A stretch of DNA of 34,963 nucleotides from SIG588 sp045533175 (GCA_045533175.1 JAZSHJ010000141.1:1-34963); one strand, 5' to 3'; shown: positions 1 to 9,681, numbered from the stretch's first letter. The notes: generated by a model not told the origin, from the sequence alone. Translations and numbers: made by a program.

Positions 1-546
1 GGGGCGAAGATCACCATTGATTCCGCCACCATGATGAACAAGGGGTTGGAATTGATCGAAGCGCGGTGGCTGTTTGATGTGCCGCCCGAGGCGATCGATA
101 TTGTGGTGCACCGTGAGAGCATTGTGCACTCGCTGATCGAATACGAGGATAACGCGGTGTTGGCGCAACTCGGGTTGCCGGATATGCGCATTCCCATTCA
201 ATATGCGCTCACTTATCCGCGACGGGTGGCATCTCCTGCCGAAACGCTGTCGCTCAGCGATATCGGTACGCTGACGTTTTACAAACCCGATGATGTGACC
301 TTCCCCGCTATGGAACTGTGCCGCCGTGCGCTACAGGTGGGCGGCACCGCCCCCGCGGCGGTGAATGCCGCGAACGAGCAGGCGGTGGCGCTGTTCTTGA
401 AGGGTGAGATCGGCTTCTTGGATATTACGGAACACGCGGCGCGTATGTTGGAACGCACATGGCCTGCGCTTGGCTGTTTGGAGGACATTTTGGAAGCTGA
501 CCGCGAAGCACGACAGTTGGTAACGGCAAACACGAAGAAAGGATGA
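1..546 (+). CDS. dxr: 1-deoxy-D-xylulose 5-phosphate reductoisomerase, C-terminal part (5' end outside window)
   Basis: The enzyme converts 1-deoxy-D-xylulose 5-phosphate to 2-C-methyl-D-erythritol 4-phosphate with NADPH, the first committed step of the non-mevalonate isoprenoid pathway, in the cytoplasm. The frame is open from base 1, so the gene begins upstream. The visible 181 residues open with KITIDSATMMNKGLELIEA, the family signature in the catalytic and metal-binding region, followed by the conserved HRESIVHSLIEY stretch and the C-terminal helical domain. The stop is TGA at 544-546, and rseP starts 4 bases later. With ispG two genes on, two enzymes of the same pathway share this operon. 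This is the usual Clostridia order (dxr-rseP-ispG-polC). Confidence 0.96.
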   Translation, partial: GAKITIDSATMMNKGLELIEARWLFDVPPEAIDIVVHRESIVHSLIEYEDNAVLAQLGLPDMRIPIQYALTYPRRVASPAETLSLSDIGTLTFYKPDDVTFPAMELCRRALQVGGTAPAAVNAANEQAVALFLKGEIGFLDITEHAARMLERTWPALGCLEDILEADREARQLVTANTKKG

Positions 547-550
547 CGGT

Positions 551-1735
551 ATGGCGGTGTTGGCAACCGCAGGGAAGATCCTTGCGGCATTGGTGATTTT
601 CGGCATCATCATCATGTTGCATGAGTTCGGTCATTTCATTGTGGCAAAACTCTGTCGCGTGAAGGTAAACGAATTTGCCATCGGCATGGGGCCGAAACTG
701 TTGCAGTTCGGGCGCGGTGAAACGAAATATACCCTGCGTCTTTTGCCCATCGGCGGATTTTGTGCGATGGAAGGGGAGGACCCCGAAACCGAAATGCCCG
801 CCGCACTCGGCGGCAGCGGATACAAAACGGAAGTGGATACGCCGCCCGCCGAGCAGTCGCCGCAGGACGGCCGGGCGTTTTATCAGAAAAAGGTATGGCA
901 ACGCATCTTGATCGTGGTGGCGGGTGCGGTGATGAATCTGGTGCTCGGTTACGTGCTGTTGGTCGTCAATTACGCCTTTTGCCAAACGCCGAACCAAAAC
1001 GGTGAGGTGTTGTTTTCCACCACCACCATCCACTCGTTGGCAGAGGACACCGCGGCTTATCAAACGGGGCTTCGTCCGGGCGATACGATCGTGAGTATCA
1101 ACGGGCGGCGGGTGGTCACGGCGGATTTTGATATGGTGTCTGCCTTGCAGACCGACGAGGACGGCGTGTTTGATATGGTGGTAAAACGTCCCACCGCCGA
1201 CGGCAAAACCGAAAAGGTCGCCCTAAACGACGTGACCTTCCGCCTGGCCACCGACGAGGCGGGCAATCGGTATTTGCAGTATGATTTTATTATTGTGGGC
1301 GAACGGCGCACGGTGGGCAACATCTTCACCTATGCGCTGAAAAACGAATATTCTCTGGGCGTGATGGTGTGGCGCAGTTTGGGCGACATCCTCACGGGGA
1401 AATACGGTTTGAACGATCTGTCCGGACCGGTGGGCACGGTGGACGTGATCGGTGACGCGGTGCAAAATGCCGTAACCCACACCGACCGCATGGCGGCGGT
1501 GCGTACTTTGATGACATTGGTGATTTTGATCACGGTGAACGTGGGCATCTTTAATTTGTTGCCCTTGCCCGCATTGGACGGCGGGCGGCTGGTGTTTTTG
1601 CTGTTTGAAGGAATCTTCCGCCGCAAAGTGCCCGCTAAATACGAAGGAATGGTGAATTTTATCGGTTTGATCCTTTTGCTGTTGCTGATGTTGGTGGTGA
1701 CCTACAGCGACATCACGCGGTTGATTACCGGATAG
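551..1735 (+). CDS. rseP: RIP metalloprotease RseP (site-2 protease family)
   Basis: A 394-residue intramembrane zinc metalloprotease that cuts transmembrane anti-sigma factors and signal peptides within the membrane. The zinc motif HEFGH is at about residue 24 inside the first membrane helix. A PDZ-like domain lies around residues 165-240 (TGLRPGDTIVSINGRRV), and the third metal ligand sits in LPALDGGRL near residue 342 in a late membrane helix. The last helix is Leu-rich. The length is typical of Bacillota members. It lies 4 bases after dxr and 10 before ispG and is probably co-transcribed with them. The substrate cannot be read from the sequence. The call rests on all three hallmark motifs in the right order. 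Confidence 0.95.
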   Translation: MAVLATAGKILAALVIFGIIIMLHEFGHFIVAKLCRVKVNEFAIGMGPKLLQFGRGETKYTLRLLPIGGFCAMEGEDPETEMPAALGGSGYKTEVDTPPAEQSPQDGRAFYQKKVWQRILIVVAGAVMNLVLGYVLLVVNYAFCQTPNQNGEVLFSTTTIHSLAEDTAAYQTGLRPGDTIVSINGRRVVTADFDMVSALQTDEDGVFDMVVKRPTADGKTEKVALNDVTFRLATDEAGNRYLQYDFIIVGERRTVGNIFTYALKNEYSLGVMVWRSLGDILTGKYGLNDLSGPVGTVDVIGDAVQNAVTHTDRMAAVRTLMTLVILITVNVGIFNLLPLPALDGGRLVFLLFEGIFRRKVPAKYEGMVNFIGLILLLLLMLVVTYSDITRLITG

Positions 1736-1745
1736 GAGTGGTAAT

Positions 1746-2786
1746 ATGGCAAGACGTACGGTAAACGCAGGCGGTGTTCCGATCGGCGGCGGACATCCCG
1801 TGACGGTGCAATCCATGTTGAACGTGCCGGCCCACGATATTGCGGGTAGTGTGGCACAAGCCAAAGCGTTGGAGGCGGCGGGATGTGAACTGATTCGTGC
1901 GGCCATTCCCGATAAGGAGGCGATCGCCCTTATCCCCGCGTTGAAAGAGGCGGTGTCTGTGCCGTTGGTGGCGGACATTCATTTCGACCACAAATTGGCG
2001 CTTGAAGCCGCGGCGGCGGGGATTGATAAGATCCGCATTAACCCCGGTAACATCGGGGGCGAGGAAAACGTCCGTGCGGTGGCCGCCGTGTGCCGCGAAA
2101 AGGGGATTCCCATCCGTATCGGCGTGAACGGTGGTTCGCTGGAAAAGGATATTTTGAAAAAGTACGGACATCCGTGTGCCGAAGCGTTGCGTGACAGCGC
2201 GCTGTACCACGCAAGGTTGCTGGAAAAATACGATTTTTATGACATTGTGTTGTCGATGAAATCCTCCGACGTTCCCACGATGGTGAAGGCGTATGAACTG
2301 ACGGCGGAATGTTGTGAGTATCCGTTGCACGTGGGGGTGACCGAAGCGGGGACCGAACGGATGGGATTGCTCAAATCCGCCGCAGGCATCGGCAGTTTGC
2401 TGTTGCACGGCATCGGCGATACCATTCGTGTGTCGCTCACCGCCGATCCCGTGAAGGAAGTGGCGGCAGGGCGTGATATTCTGCATGCGTTGGGATTGCG
2501 TCAGGATCGGCCGCGTCTGGTTTCCTGCCCCACTTGCGGGCGCACCGCGATCGATCTGATCGGCATTGCCGATGAGGTGGAACGCCGCTTGGAAACGGTG
2601 CGCAAACCCATCACCGTCGCGGTGATGGGATGTGTGGTGAACGGGCCGGGCGAAGCACGGGAGGCGGATATCGGCCTTGCGGGCGGCAACGGTAAAGTGG
2701 CGTTGTTCAAAAAAGGAGAAGTATTGCGCACGGTGCCCGAGGCGGCGGCCGTGGAAGAATTGATGCAAGAGATCGAAAAGTTGTAA
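1746..2786 (+). CDS. ispG: 4-hydroxy-3-methylbut-2-enyl diphosphate synthase (GcpE)
   Basis: Iron-sulfur enzyme that reductively opens 2-C-methyl-D-erythritol 2,4-cyclodiphosphate to HMBPP, the penultimate step of the non-mevalonate pathway. The 346 residues match the short single-module bacterial form. The N-terminal TIM-barrel has VTVQSMLNVPAHD and RINPGNIGG. The C-terminal 4Fe-4S ligands are visible as the CPTC pair near residues 260-263 and the Cys of MGCVVNGPGEA near residue 295. The start ATG follows an AGGAG site. It shares the operon with dxr, which acts upstream in the same pathway. Its stop overlaps the ribosome site of polC (TAAGGAG). Confidence 0.97.
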   Translation: MARRTVNAGGVPIGGGHPVTVQSMLNVPAHDIAGSVAQAKALEAAGCELIRAAIPDKEAIALIPALKEAVSVPLVADIHFDHKLALEAAAAGIDKIRINPGNIGGEENVRAVAAVCREKGIPIRIGVNGGSLEKDILKKYGHPCAEALRDSALYHARLLEKYDFYDIVLSMKSSDVPTMVKAYELTAECCEYPLHVGVTEAGTERMGLLKSAAGIGSLLLHGIGDTIRVSLTADPVKEVAAGRDILHALGLRQDRPRLVSCPTCGRTAIDLIGIADEVERRLETVRKPITVAVMGCVVNGPGEAREADIGLAGGNGKVALFKKGEVLRTVPEAAAVEELMQEIEKL

Positions 2787-2800
2787 GGAGTTAGGACATT

Positions 2801-5800
2801 ATGGGAGCGCCCTTGTTCGGCGAATTGTTTGCACAATATTTGAAGAACAAGCAGATCAAAGCACCGCTGGCCGAAGCCGCGGTGCTTGGTGTGCATGTAC
2901 ATAACGAACGGCATCAAGTGACGGTAACGGTGGCACCGCAGGCGCCGTTGACTTTTGCCGATCTGCACGAGGCGGCAGAGGATCTTTGTGCCGCGTTGAA
3001 AGCCAACGTGCAGTTGATGCCCAAATTCGCCCCCGAACAGCTGGGGGAAGAGGACTTGTTTTTGCTGATCATCGACTTGCTTCGTACCCGCCACACGGCG
3101 GTGAACGGAAGTTTCGACGGAGCGACCTTCCGTGTGGAAGGGGCAGAGTTTACGGTGGTGCTTCCTCGCGGCGGGCGGGAAGTACTGTGTGCCATGGGTA
3201 TTGACCGCCTGCTGGCCGAACTGATCGAAGAGATGTTTGACCGCCGTGTGACGGTGGTGTTGGAGGGCGCGGACGCGCTGGATACCGACGATGATTATTA
3301 CCGCAACCTGCGGGAAGAAGCGGATCGTGAAGCGGCGGCCGCCGCCGCGGCACAGCGGGAAGAGCAACGGCAAAAAGCGCTTAAAAAAGCGGCACAGCAG
3401 GATGTGGCGAACCCCATCCCGTTGGATCCTGCCGATCCCGACACGCCGCCGCGTGACGGACTGCCCGTGTGGTTGGAAACGGCAAACTATATGTTCGGCA
3501 CCCCGTCCAACGTGAAGCCGCAACCTATGTCCTCGTTGGAGGCAGACGGCAGTTTTGTGACGGTATGGGGCGAGATCTTTAAGATCGATGCCCGCGAAAG
3601 CCGCGACGGCAGCAGTACGCGGTTTAACTTGTGCTTGTCGGACAAAACCAATTCCGTCACGGCGGTGTTCCGTGCGGATCATCGGCGGGATAAGGATAAA
3701 AAGGCGCTGATGGAAGCGCTCAAACCCGGTATGTGCGTGTTGATTTCGGGTGCGTACGATTACAATGAGTTTGCAAAAGACAATCAGATCCGTATCCGTT
3801 CGCTGGCGATGTTGGCGAAATATCAAAAGCGGGATAACGCGCCCGTGAAGCGCGTGGAATTGCATCTGCACACCAAGATGTCGCAGATGGATGCGGTGAG
3901 CGAAGCGTCTGCGTTGGTGGAACGTGCGGCGGCGTGGGGACACCCTGCCGTGGCGATCACCGACCACGGAGTGGCGCAAGCCTTCCCCGATGCGATGAAC
4001 ACGGCGGAAAAACTGGCAAAAAAAGGCAAAGAGATCAAGATCATTTACGGCAGCGAAGCCTATTATGTGAACGACCGTGCGGGCGCGGTGGAACCGGGTG
4101 TCACGGGTGAGATCGGCAGCGACGTTATCGTGTTTGATTTGGAAACCACGGGACTCAGCGCCCTGACCGATCGCATTACCGAGATCGGTGCGGTGCGCTT
4201 GCATGACGGAGCCGTTCGTGACACGTTTAACACCTTGGTGAATCCCGAACGCCCCATTCCGCCGAAGATCACCGAACTCACGGGTATCACCGATGCCATG
4301 GTGGCGAACGCTCTTTCGGAGCGCGAAGCGTTAGAGGCGTTTTACGATTTCTGCGGCGACACCACCGTGTTGGTGGCGCACAACGCAGGATTCGACACCG
4401 CCTTTGTGCGGCAGGCGGCGAAACGGCAGAACATGGACTATCCCTTCGGTGCGATCGATACCGTGCCGTTGGCAAGAGGGCTGTACCCGTCGCTCAAAAA
4501 CCACAAATTAAACACGGTGGCGGAACACCTGCATTTGGGAGATTTCAACCACCACCGCGCGTGTGACGATGCCGCGGTGCTTGCGGAGATCTTTTTGTGT
4601 ATGCGTTCCGACCTGCGTGACCTGCGCGGGGTGCGCACCTTCCAAGAGATCAATGAGAGTTTGGAAGATAAAAAGGCCGCCCCGTATCACTTGATCTTGT
4701 TGGTGCAAAACCAGGTCGGTCTTAAAAATCTGTACAAATTGATTTCGTGGTCACACACCAAGAACTTTTATCGCAAACCGCGCATTACCAAAACCAAACT
4801 GATGGAACACCGTGAAGGGTTATTGCTTGGCAGCGCGTGCGAAGCGGGCGAACTGTTCCACGCCATTTTGGCGGGAAAACCGTGGGGCGAGCTGTGCGAA
4901 ATCGCCAAATTCCACGACTTTTTGGAGATCCAGCCGATTGCGAATAACCGCTTTATGTTGCGCAAAGGGTTGGTCCAAAGCGAAGAACAGTTGCGGGAAT
5001 TCAACCGCACCGTCGTGCGGTTGGGCGAAAAACTGAACATTCCCGTGTGCGCCACCTGTGACGTACATTTTATGGATCCCGAAGATGAGGTGTACCGCCG
5101 CATTTTGCAAGCGGGACAGGGGTATGAGGATGCGGACGAGCAAGCACCGCTGTACTTCCGCAACACCGAAGAAATGCTCGCGGAATTTGCTTATTTGGGT
5201 GAAGAAAAGGCGTATGAAGTGGTGGTGGAAAATCCCCGCCGCATTGCCGACAGCATCGACGCGGTGCGCCCCATTCCGAAAGGGACGTTTTCGCCGCACA
5301 TGGACGGCGCAGACGAAGAGTTGCAGGAGATCTGCTGGAGTCGCGCAAAGGAGATCTACGGCGATCCCTTGCCCGAGATCGTATCCGCCCGTCTGGAACG
5401 CGAACTGAGTTCGATCATCAAGCACGGATTCTCGGTGCTGTACATGATCGCACAAAAACTGGTGAAGGATTCGGTGGATCACGGCTATCTGGTCGGTTCA
5501 CGTGGTTCGGTCGGATCGTCCTTCGTTGCCAGTATGGCAGGCATTTCGGAAGTCAATCCGTTGGCACCCCACTACGTGTGCAAAAAGTGTAAGTATTCGG
5601 AGTTCTTCACCCACGGTGAAGTCGGCTCGGGATTTGATCTGCCCGATAAGGTGTGTCCCGTGTGCGGTGAACCGCTGGGACGTGACGGCCACGAAATCCC
5701 GTTTGAAACCTTCCTTGGGTTCGACGGCGACAAAGCGCCCGATATCGATTTGAACTTTGCAAGTGAATACCAGTTCTATGCGCACCGTTACACCGAAAAA

Positions 5801-7168
5801 TTGTTTGGTTTGGATCACGTGTTCAAAGCGGGCACGATTTCCACGGTGGCGGAAAAAACGGCGTTCGGTTACGTGAAAAAGTATGCGGAGGAACGCGGGC
5901 TTCACTATACCCCTGCCGAGATCGAACGTCTGGCGGCGGGCTGCACGGGCATTAAACGCACCACGGGACAACATCCCGGCGGCATGGTGGTTGTACCGGA
6001 TGAGTTTGAAGCGGAGGATTTCTGTCCCATTCAGCATCCGGCGGACGATCCGAAATCCGAAATTCTCACCACCCACTTTGATTTCCACTCCATTCACGAT
6101 ACCATCTTGAAACTGGATAACTTGGGACACGTCATACCCACAACCTATAAGTATCTGGAAGAAAACACGGGCATTGCGGTGATGGACGTGCCGATGTCCG
6201 ATCCGAAAGTGTATTCGCTTTTCACTTCCACCGAGGCGCTCGGCATCACGGCGGAACAGCTTGGTTGTGAAAACGGCACGCTTTCCATTCCCGAAATGGG
6301 AACGGGTTTCGTGCGGCAGATGTTGCTTGAAACACAGCCGAAAAACTTTGCCGACTTGCTGCAGATCTCGGGCTTGTCCCACGGGACCGACGTGTGGCTC
6401 GGCAACGCACAGGAGCTTATCAAAGCAGGCACCTGCACCATTTCCAACGTGATCGGTACCCGTGACGGCATCATGACCTATTTGATGCACCGCGGATTGG
6501 AACCGAAAATGGCGTTTAAGATTATGGAGATCGTGCGTAAAGGCAACGCCACCAAACTGCTCACCGACGAGCATTTTGAGGCGATGAAAGCGCACGACGT
6601 GCCGCAATGGTACGTGGATTCCTGCATGAAGATCAAGTATATGTTCCCGAAGGCGCACGCCGCGGCATACGTAATTGCGGCGTTGCGTGTGGCATGGTAC
6701 AAGGTGTATCATCCCGCGGCCTATTACGCCGCGTTCTTCACGGGACGCGGGGAGGATTTCGATGCCGAACCCGTGATGGGCGGTATCGGGGCGGTAAAGG
6801 CGCTGATGGATAACATCCGCGCCCGCGGCAAAGAAGCCTCGCAAAAAGAACAGGACCAGGCAGAAAGTCTGCACGTGGTATATGAAGCGATGCTCCGCGG
6901 CGTGGAGTTTTTGCCGGTGGATCTTTACAAATCCCATGCCCACAAATTCGTGATGGAGGACGGGCGTGTGCGCTTGCCGTTCAGCGCGGTGAAAGGGCTT
7001 GGCGGCGCGGCGGCGGAAGCGCTGATGAAAGCGCGGGACGAAGGGGAGTTCCTTTCGCAGGACGACGTGCAATCCCGCAGCGGTCTTTCCAAAACGCTGA
7101 TGGAAACGCTCAACCAAATGGGAGCGTTCGGCAGCTTGCCTGCCTCGGCGCAAATGAGTTTCTTCTAA
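2801..7168 (+). CDS. polC: DNA polymerase III alpha subunit, PolC type
   Basis: Replicative DNA polymerase with built-in proofreading, characteristic of Bacillota. It has 1455 residues, close to the usual 1430-1460. Domains in order: N-terminal domain (about 1-220, ending in an Ala/Glu/Arg-rich charged stretch); OB fold (about 250-335); PHP domain beginning with VELHLHTKMSQ near residue 350; an inserted DEDDh 3'-5' exonuclease with FDLETTG near residue 445 and AHNAGFD; resumption of PHP; a Cys4 zinc site (CKKC near 927 and CPVC near 952); palm with the catalytic PDIDLNF motif near 980; then fingers and helix-hairpin-helix (TTGQHPGGM, FPKAHAAAY). RBS AAGGAG is 10 bases before ATG. It is the last gene of the dxr-rseP-ispG-polC string. 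rimP, often next in Clostridia, is absent. Confidence 0.98.
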   Translation: MGAPLFGELFAQYLKNKQIKAPLAEAAVLGVHVHNERHQVTVTVAPQAPLTFADLHEAAEDLCAALKANVQLMPKFAPEQLGEEDLFLLIIDLLRTRHTAVNGSFDGATFRVEGAEFTVVLPRGGREVLCAMGIDRLLAELIEEMFDRRVTVVLEGADALDTDDDYYRNLREEADREAAAAAAAQREEQRQKALKKAAQQDVANPIPLDPADPDTPPRDGLPVWLETANYMFGTPSNVKPQPMSSLEADGSFVTVWGEIFKIDARESRDGSSTRFNLCLSDKTNSVTAVFRADHRRDKDKKALMEALKPGMCVLISGAYDYNEFAKDNQIRIRSLAMLAKYQKRDNAPVKRVELHLHTKMSQMDAVSEASALVERAAAWGHPAVAITDHGVAQAFPDAMNTAEKLAKKGKEIKIIYGSEAYYVNDRAGAVEPGVTGEIGSDVIVFDLETTGLSALTDRITEIGAVRLHDGAVRDTFNTLVNPERPIPPKITELTGITDAMVANALSEREALEAFYDFCGDTTVLVAHNAGFDTAFVRQAAKRQNMDYPFGAIDTVPLARGLYPSLKNHKLNTVAEHLHLGDFNHHRACDDAAVLAEIFLCMRSDLRDLRGVRTFQEINESLEDKKAAPYHLILLVQNQVGLKNLYKLISWSHTKNFYRKPRITKTKLMEHREGLLLGSACEAGELFHAILAGKPWGELCEIAKFHDFLEIQPIANNRFMLRKGLVQSEEQLREFNRTVVRLGEKLNIPVCATCDVHFMDPEDEVYRRILQAGQGYEDADEQAPLYFRNTEEMLAEFAYLGEEKAYEVVVENPRRIADSIDAVRPIPKGTFSPHMDGADEELQEICWSRAKEIYGDPLPEIVSARLERELSSIIKHGFSVLYMIAQKLVKDSVDHGYLVGSRGSVGSSFVASMAGISEVNPLAPHYVCKKCKYSEFFTHGEVGSGFDLPDKVCPVCGEPLGRDGHEIPFETFLGFDGDKAPDIDLNFASEYQFYAHRYTEKLFGLDHVFKAGTISTVAEKTAFGYVKKYAEERGLHYTPAEIERLAAGCTGIKRTTGQHPGGMVVVPDEFEAEDFCPIQHPADDPKSEILTTHFDFHSIHDTILKLDNLGHVIPTTYKYLEENTGIAVMDVPMSDPKVYSLFTSTEALGITAEQLGCENGTLSIPEMGTGFVRQMLLETQPKNFADLLQISGLSHGTDVWLGNAQELIKAGTCTISNVIGTRDGIMTYLMHRGLEPKMAFKIMEIVRKGNATKLLTDEHFEAMKAHDVPQWYVDSCMKIKYMFPKAHAAAYVIAALRVAWYKVYHPAAYYAAFFTGRGEDFDAEPVMGGIGAVKALMDNIRARGKEASQKEQDQAESLHVVYEAMLRGVEFLPVDLYKSHAHKFVMEDGRVRLPFSAVKGLGGAAAEALMKARDEGEFLSQDDVQSRSGLSKTLMETLNQMGAFGSLPASAQMSFF

Positions 7169-7173
7169 ACGTC

Positions 7174-7254
7174 AAACGAGGTGATCCCTGCGGGGCGCTC
7201 ACTTGGGGAGGAATCCCCATGTGAACGCTCCGTGTGAGGTCGCCTCGTTTTTTT
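7174..7254 (+). terminator. Nested double-stem terminator after polC
   Basis: An 11-bp outer stem (7174-7184 with 7240-7250, one G-T pair) encloses a second hairpin of about 19 positions (7191-7208 with 7215-7232) that has two mismatches and an AGGAAT loop. A run of seven T (7248-7254) follows, so it should act as a Rho-independent terminator for the polC operon. It is far longer than the other terminators here; see findings. Confidence 0.8.
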
Positions 7255-7312
7255 GCTGTGGATTTCACCGAAAAAAGCCGCCTTGACGGGCGGAAATTTT
7301 GCAAAAATTTAA

Positions 7313-7341
7313 TTGACAAAACGGTTTAAACGGAGTATGAT
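7313..7341 (+). promoter_or_regulatory. Promoter of serC-serA
   Basis: TTGACA at 7313-7318 and TATGAT at 7336-7341 with a 17-base spacer: a near-consensus housekeeping sigma promoter. Transcription should begin near 7348, leaving a leader of about 30 bases with the GGAGG site at 7366-7370. Confidence 0.85.
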
Positions 7342-7378
7342 GGAAACCAGATATAATCTAAAACTGGAGGTCTTTATT

Positions 7379-8464
7379 ATGGCAAGAGTCTACAATTTTT
7401 CCGCAGGTCCGTCTATGCTGCCGGAGGCAGTACTGAACCGTGCCGCGGCCGAGATGCTGGATTACAACGGCAGCGGCCAGAGCGTGATGGAGATGTCGCA
7501 CCGTTCCAAGGTGTACGAAGAGATCATCCACGGTTGTGAAGCGCTTCTGCGCGAGGTCATGGGTATTCCGGATAACTACAAGGTGCTGTTCCTGCAGGGC
7601 GGCGCGTCTTCGCAGTTTGCGATGCTCCCCTTGAACTTGATGAACGGCAGCGGTAAGGCAGATTTCGTTATTACCGGTCAATGGGCGAACAAGGCGTATC
7701 AGGAAGCGGCGCGTTACGGCGAAGCGAAGATCATCGCCAGCTCCAAGGATAAGACGTTCTCCTACATTCCGAAACTCGATCCCGCGACCTTCACGAAGGA
7801 TGCGGACTATTTCCACATTTGCATGAATAACACTATCTACGGCACGGTGTATCACGAGTTGCCCGAAACGGGTGACGTGCCGCTGGTGGCGGATATTTCG
7901 TCCTGCATTCTGTCTGCGCCGATCGACGTGAGCAAATTCGGCGTGCTGTATGCGGGTGCGCAGAAGAATATGGCGCCCGCGGGCCTCACCATCGTCATCA
8001 TCCGTGAGGATCTGATCGGCAAGGCGCGCGACATCACCCCGACTATGTTCAACTATCAGATCCATGCCGACAACGGTTCGATGTACAACACCCCGCCCTG
8101 TTACACCATCTACATGGCGAAACTGGTGCTCGAATGGCTGAAGAACGAGATCGGCGGTCTGGATAAGATGCAGGCGATCAACGAGAAGAAGGCAGGCATT
8201 CTGTACGACTTCCTCGATAACAGCAACCTGTTCCGCGGCACCGTCGTGGCCGAGGACCGTTCGCTGATGAACGTGCCGTTCATCACCGGCAACGAAGAAT
8301 TGGATGCGGCGTTTGTGAAGGAATCGTCCGCCGCGGGTTTTGTGAACCTGAAGGGCCACCGTTCGGTGGGCGGTATGCGCGCGTCCATCTACAACGCGAT
8401 GCCGATCGAAGGCGTGGAAAAACTGGTTGCCTTCATGAAGGCGTTTGAAGAAGCGCACGGCTAA
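7379..8464 (+). CDS. serC: Phosphoserine aminotransferase
   Basis: PLP enzyme converting 3-phosphohydroxypyruvate and glutamate to phosphoserine and 2-oxoglutarate; it also serves in PLP synthesis in some bacteria. It has 361 residues, the normal family length. The N-terminus ARVYNFSAGPSMLPEA is the diagnostic SerC opening. GGASSQFAMLP binds cofactor phosphate, and the lysine in GAQKNMAPAG is the Schiff-base residue. The open frame extends upstream to a TTG inside the -35 box, but ATG 7379 is the start: GGAGG ends 8 bases before it and the protein then begins at the conserved N-terminus. It is followed 13 bases later by serA, giving two consecutive steps of serine synthesis in one transcript. 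Confidence 0.97.
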   Translation: MARVYNFSAGPSMLPEAVLNRAAAEMLDYNGSGQSVMEMSHRSKVYEEIIHGCEALLREVMGIPDNYKVLFLQGGASSQFAMLPLNLMNGSGKADFVITGQWANKAYQEAARYGEAKIIASSKDKTFSYIPKLDPATFTKDADYFHICMNNTIYGTVYHELPETGDVPLVADISSCILSAPIDVSKFGVLYAGAQKNMAPAGLTIVIIREDLIGKARDITPTMFNYQIHADNGSMYNTPPCYTIYMAKLVLEWLKNEIGGLDKMQAINEKKAGILYDFLDNSNLFRGTVVAEDRSLMNVPFITGNEELDAAFVKESSAAGFVNLKGHRSVGGMRASIYNAMPIEGVEKLVAFMKAFEEAHG

Positions 8465-8477
8465 GGAGGATACGACC

Positions 8478-9635
8478 ATGAAAATTTGTACTTTGAATAA
8501 GATCGCCGCGTGCGGCACCGATCGTCTCGGTGCAGGGTATACGTTAACGGACGAACTCGCGGGTGCGAACGGCGTTATGGTGCGTTCTGCCGCGATGCAC
8601 GACATGGATCTGCCGGAAGAGTTGCTGGCGATCGCTCGTGCGGGCGCGGGTGTGAACAACATTCCCGTGGACAAATGCAGCGAAGCAGGCATCGTGGTGT
8701 TCAACACCCCCGGTGCGAACGCGAACGCGGTGAAGGAACTGGTGCTGGCCGGTCTGCTGCTTTCCTGCCGTAAGGTGTTGGACGGCATCGCATGGGCCAA
8801 GACGCTGAAGGGTGAAGGCGCGGCTGTGCCGAAGCTCGTGGAAAAAGGCAAGGGCGCGTATGTCGGTCCCGAACTCGCGGGCAAGAAACTCGGTGTGATC
8901 GGTCTTGGTGCCATCGGTATTCTGGTGGCAAACGCGGCGCAGGCGCTGGGCATGGAAGTGTACGGCTTTGATCCGTTCATGTCGGTGGATGCGGCGTGGA
9001 AACTGTCCCGTTCCATCAAACACGCGGCCAGCCGTGAAGAGATCTATCAGAATTGCGATTTCATTTCGGTGCATGTGCCGTTGAACGACGATACCCGCGG
9101 TATGCTGAACAAAGACACCTTTGCACAGATGCCCGACGGTGTGCGTATTATGAACTTCTCCCGTGCGGAACTCGTCAACATCGACGATATGAAGGCGGCG
9201 CTGGAAAGCGGTAAAGTGGCCCGTTACGTGGTGGACTTTCCCACGGAAGAGGCGCTTGACGTGGACGGCATCATTGCCATCCCGCACCTGGGTGCTTCCA
9301 CCCCCGAGAGCGAAGACAACTGCGCGGTGATGGCCGCGGACGAGTTGAAGGCGTACCTTGAGGACGGCAACATCATCAATTCGGTGAACTATCCCACCGT
9401 GAACGTGCCGCGCGGCAGCGCGCACCGTTTGTGTGTGTTGCACCGCAATGTGCCGAGCATTCTTACCCAGATCTCGGCGGAAGTGTCGGGCGAGGGGATC
9501 AATATCGATTCGATGGCGAACCGTTCCCGCAAGGACTTCGCGTATACCTTGCTGGATATCCCGACGGCTCCCACGGCGGAGGCACTCGCAAAGATCGGCG
9601 CGATCGACGGTGTCATCCGCGTGCGTTCCATCTGA
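8478..9635 (+). CDS. serA: D-3-phosphoglycerate dehydrogenase with C-terminal ACT domain
   Basis: NAD-dependent oxidation of 3-phosphoglycerate to 3-phosphohydroxypyruvate, first step of serine synthesis. It has 385 residues. The Rossmann motif GVIGLGAIGILVANAA starts near residue 137. Catalytic residues of the 2-hydroxyacid dehydrogenase family are seen as the Arg of NFSRAELVN and the His of IPHLGAST. A C-terminal ACT domain of about 70 residues (from HRLCVLHRNVPSIL) is the usual serine-feedback site. It is the short form without the intervening ASB domain. The frame also extends upstream into the end of serC, but ATG 8478 follows AAGGAGG and matches the family start. It sits immediately after serC, whose substrate it makes. 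Confidence 0.95.
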   Translation: MKICTLNKIAACGTDRLGAGYTLTDELAGANGVMVRSAAMHDMDLPEELLAIARAGAGVNNIPVDKCSEAGIVVFNTPGANANAVKELVLAGLLLSCRKVLDGIAWAKTLKGEGAAVPKLVEKGKGAYVGPELAGKKLGVIGLGAIGILVANAAQALGMEVYGFDPFMSVDAAWKLSRSIKHAASREEIYQNCDFISVHVPLNDDTRGMLNKDTFAQMPDGVRIMNFSRAELVNIDDMKAALESGKVARYVVDFPTEEALDVDGIIAIPHLGASTPESEDNCAVMAADELKAYLEDGNIINSVNYPTVNVPRGSAHRLCVLHRNVPSILTQISAEVSGEGINIDSMANRSRKDFAYTLLDIPTAPTAEALAKIGAIDGVIRVRSI

Positions 9636-9647
9636 TTATAACCCCTT

Positions 9648-9681
9648 ACACGGTGCTGTCCCAGACAGCACCGTGTTTTTG
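9648..9681 (+). terminator. Terminator of serC-serA
   Basis: Perfect 13-bp stem 9648-9660 with 9664-9676, a 3-base loop (CCA), then a T run. Classic Rho-independent terminator just after the serA stop. Confidence 0.93.

Noticed and set aside
2501..7153. Two 550-570 codon open frames on the - strand opposite ispG and polC (2501-4204 and 5498-7153)
   Set aside because: They mirror the codon bias of the + strand genes, are rich in His/Arg/Phe and have no start signals. polC and ispG explain the region.
7276..7300. Second hairpin (CCGCC/GGCGG) before the serC promoter
   Set aside because: Short stem, no T run, upstream of the promoter; not convincing as a terminator or riboswitch.
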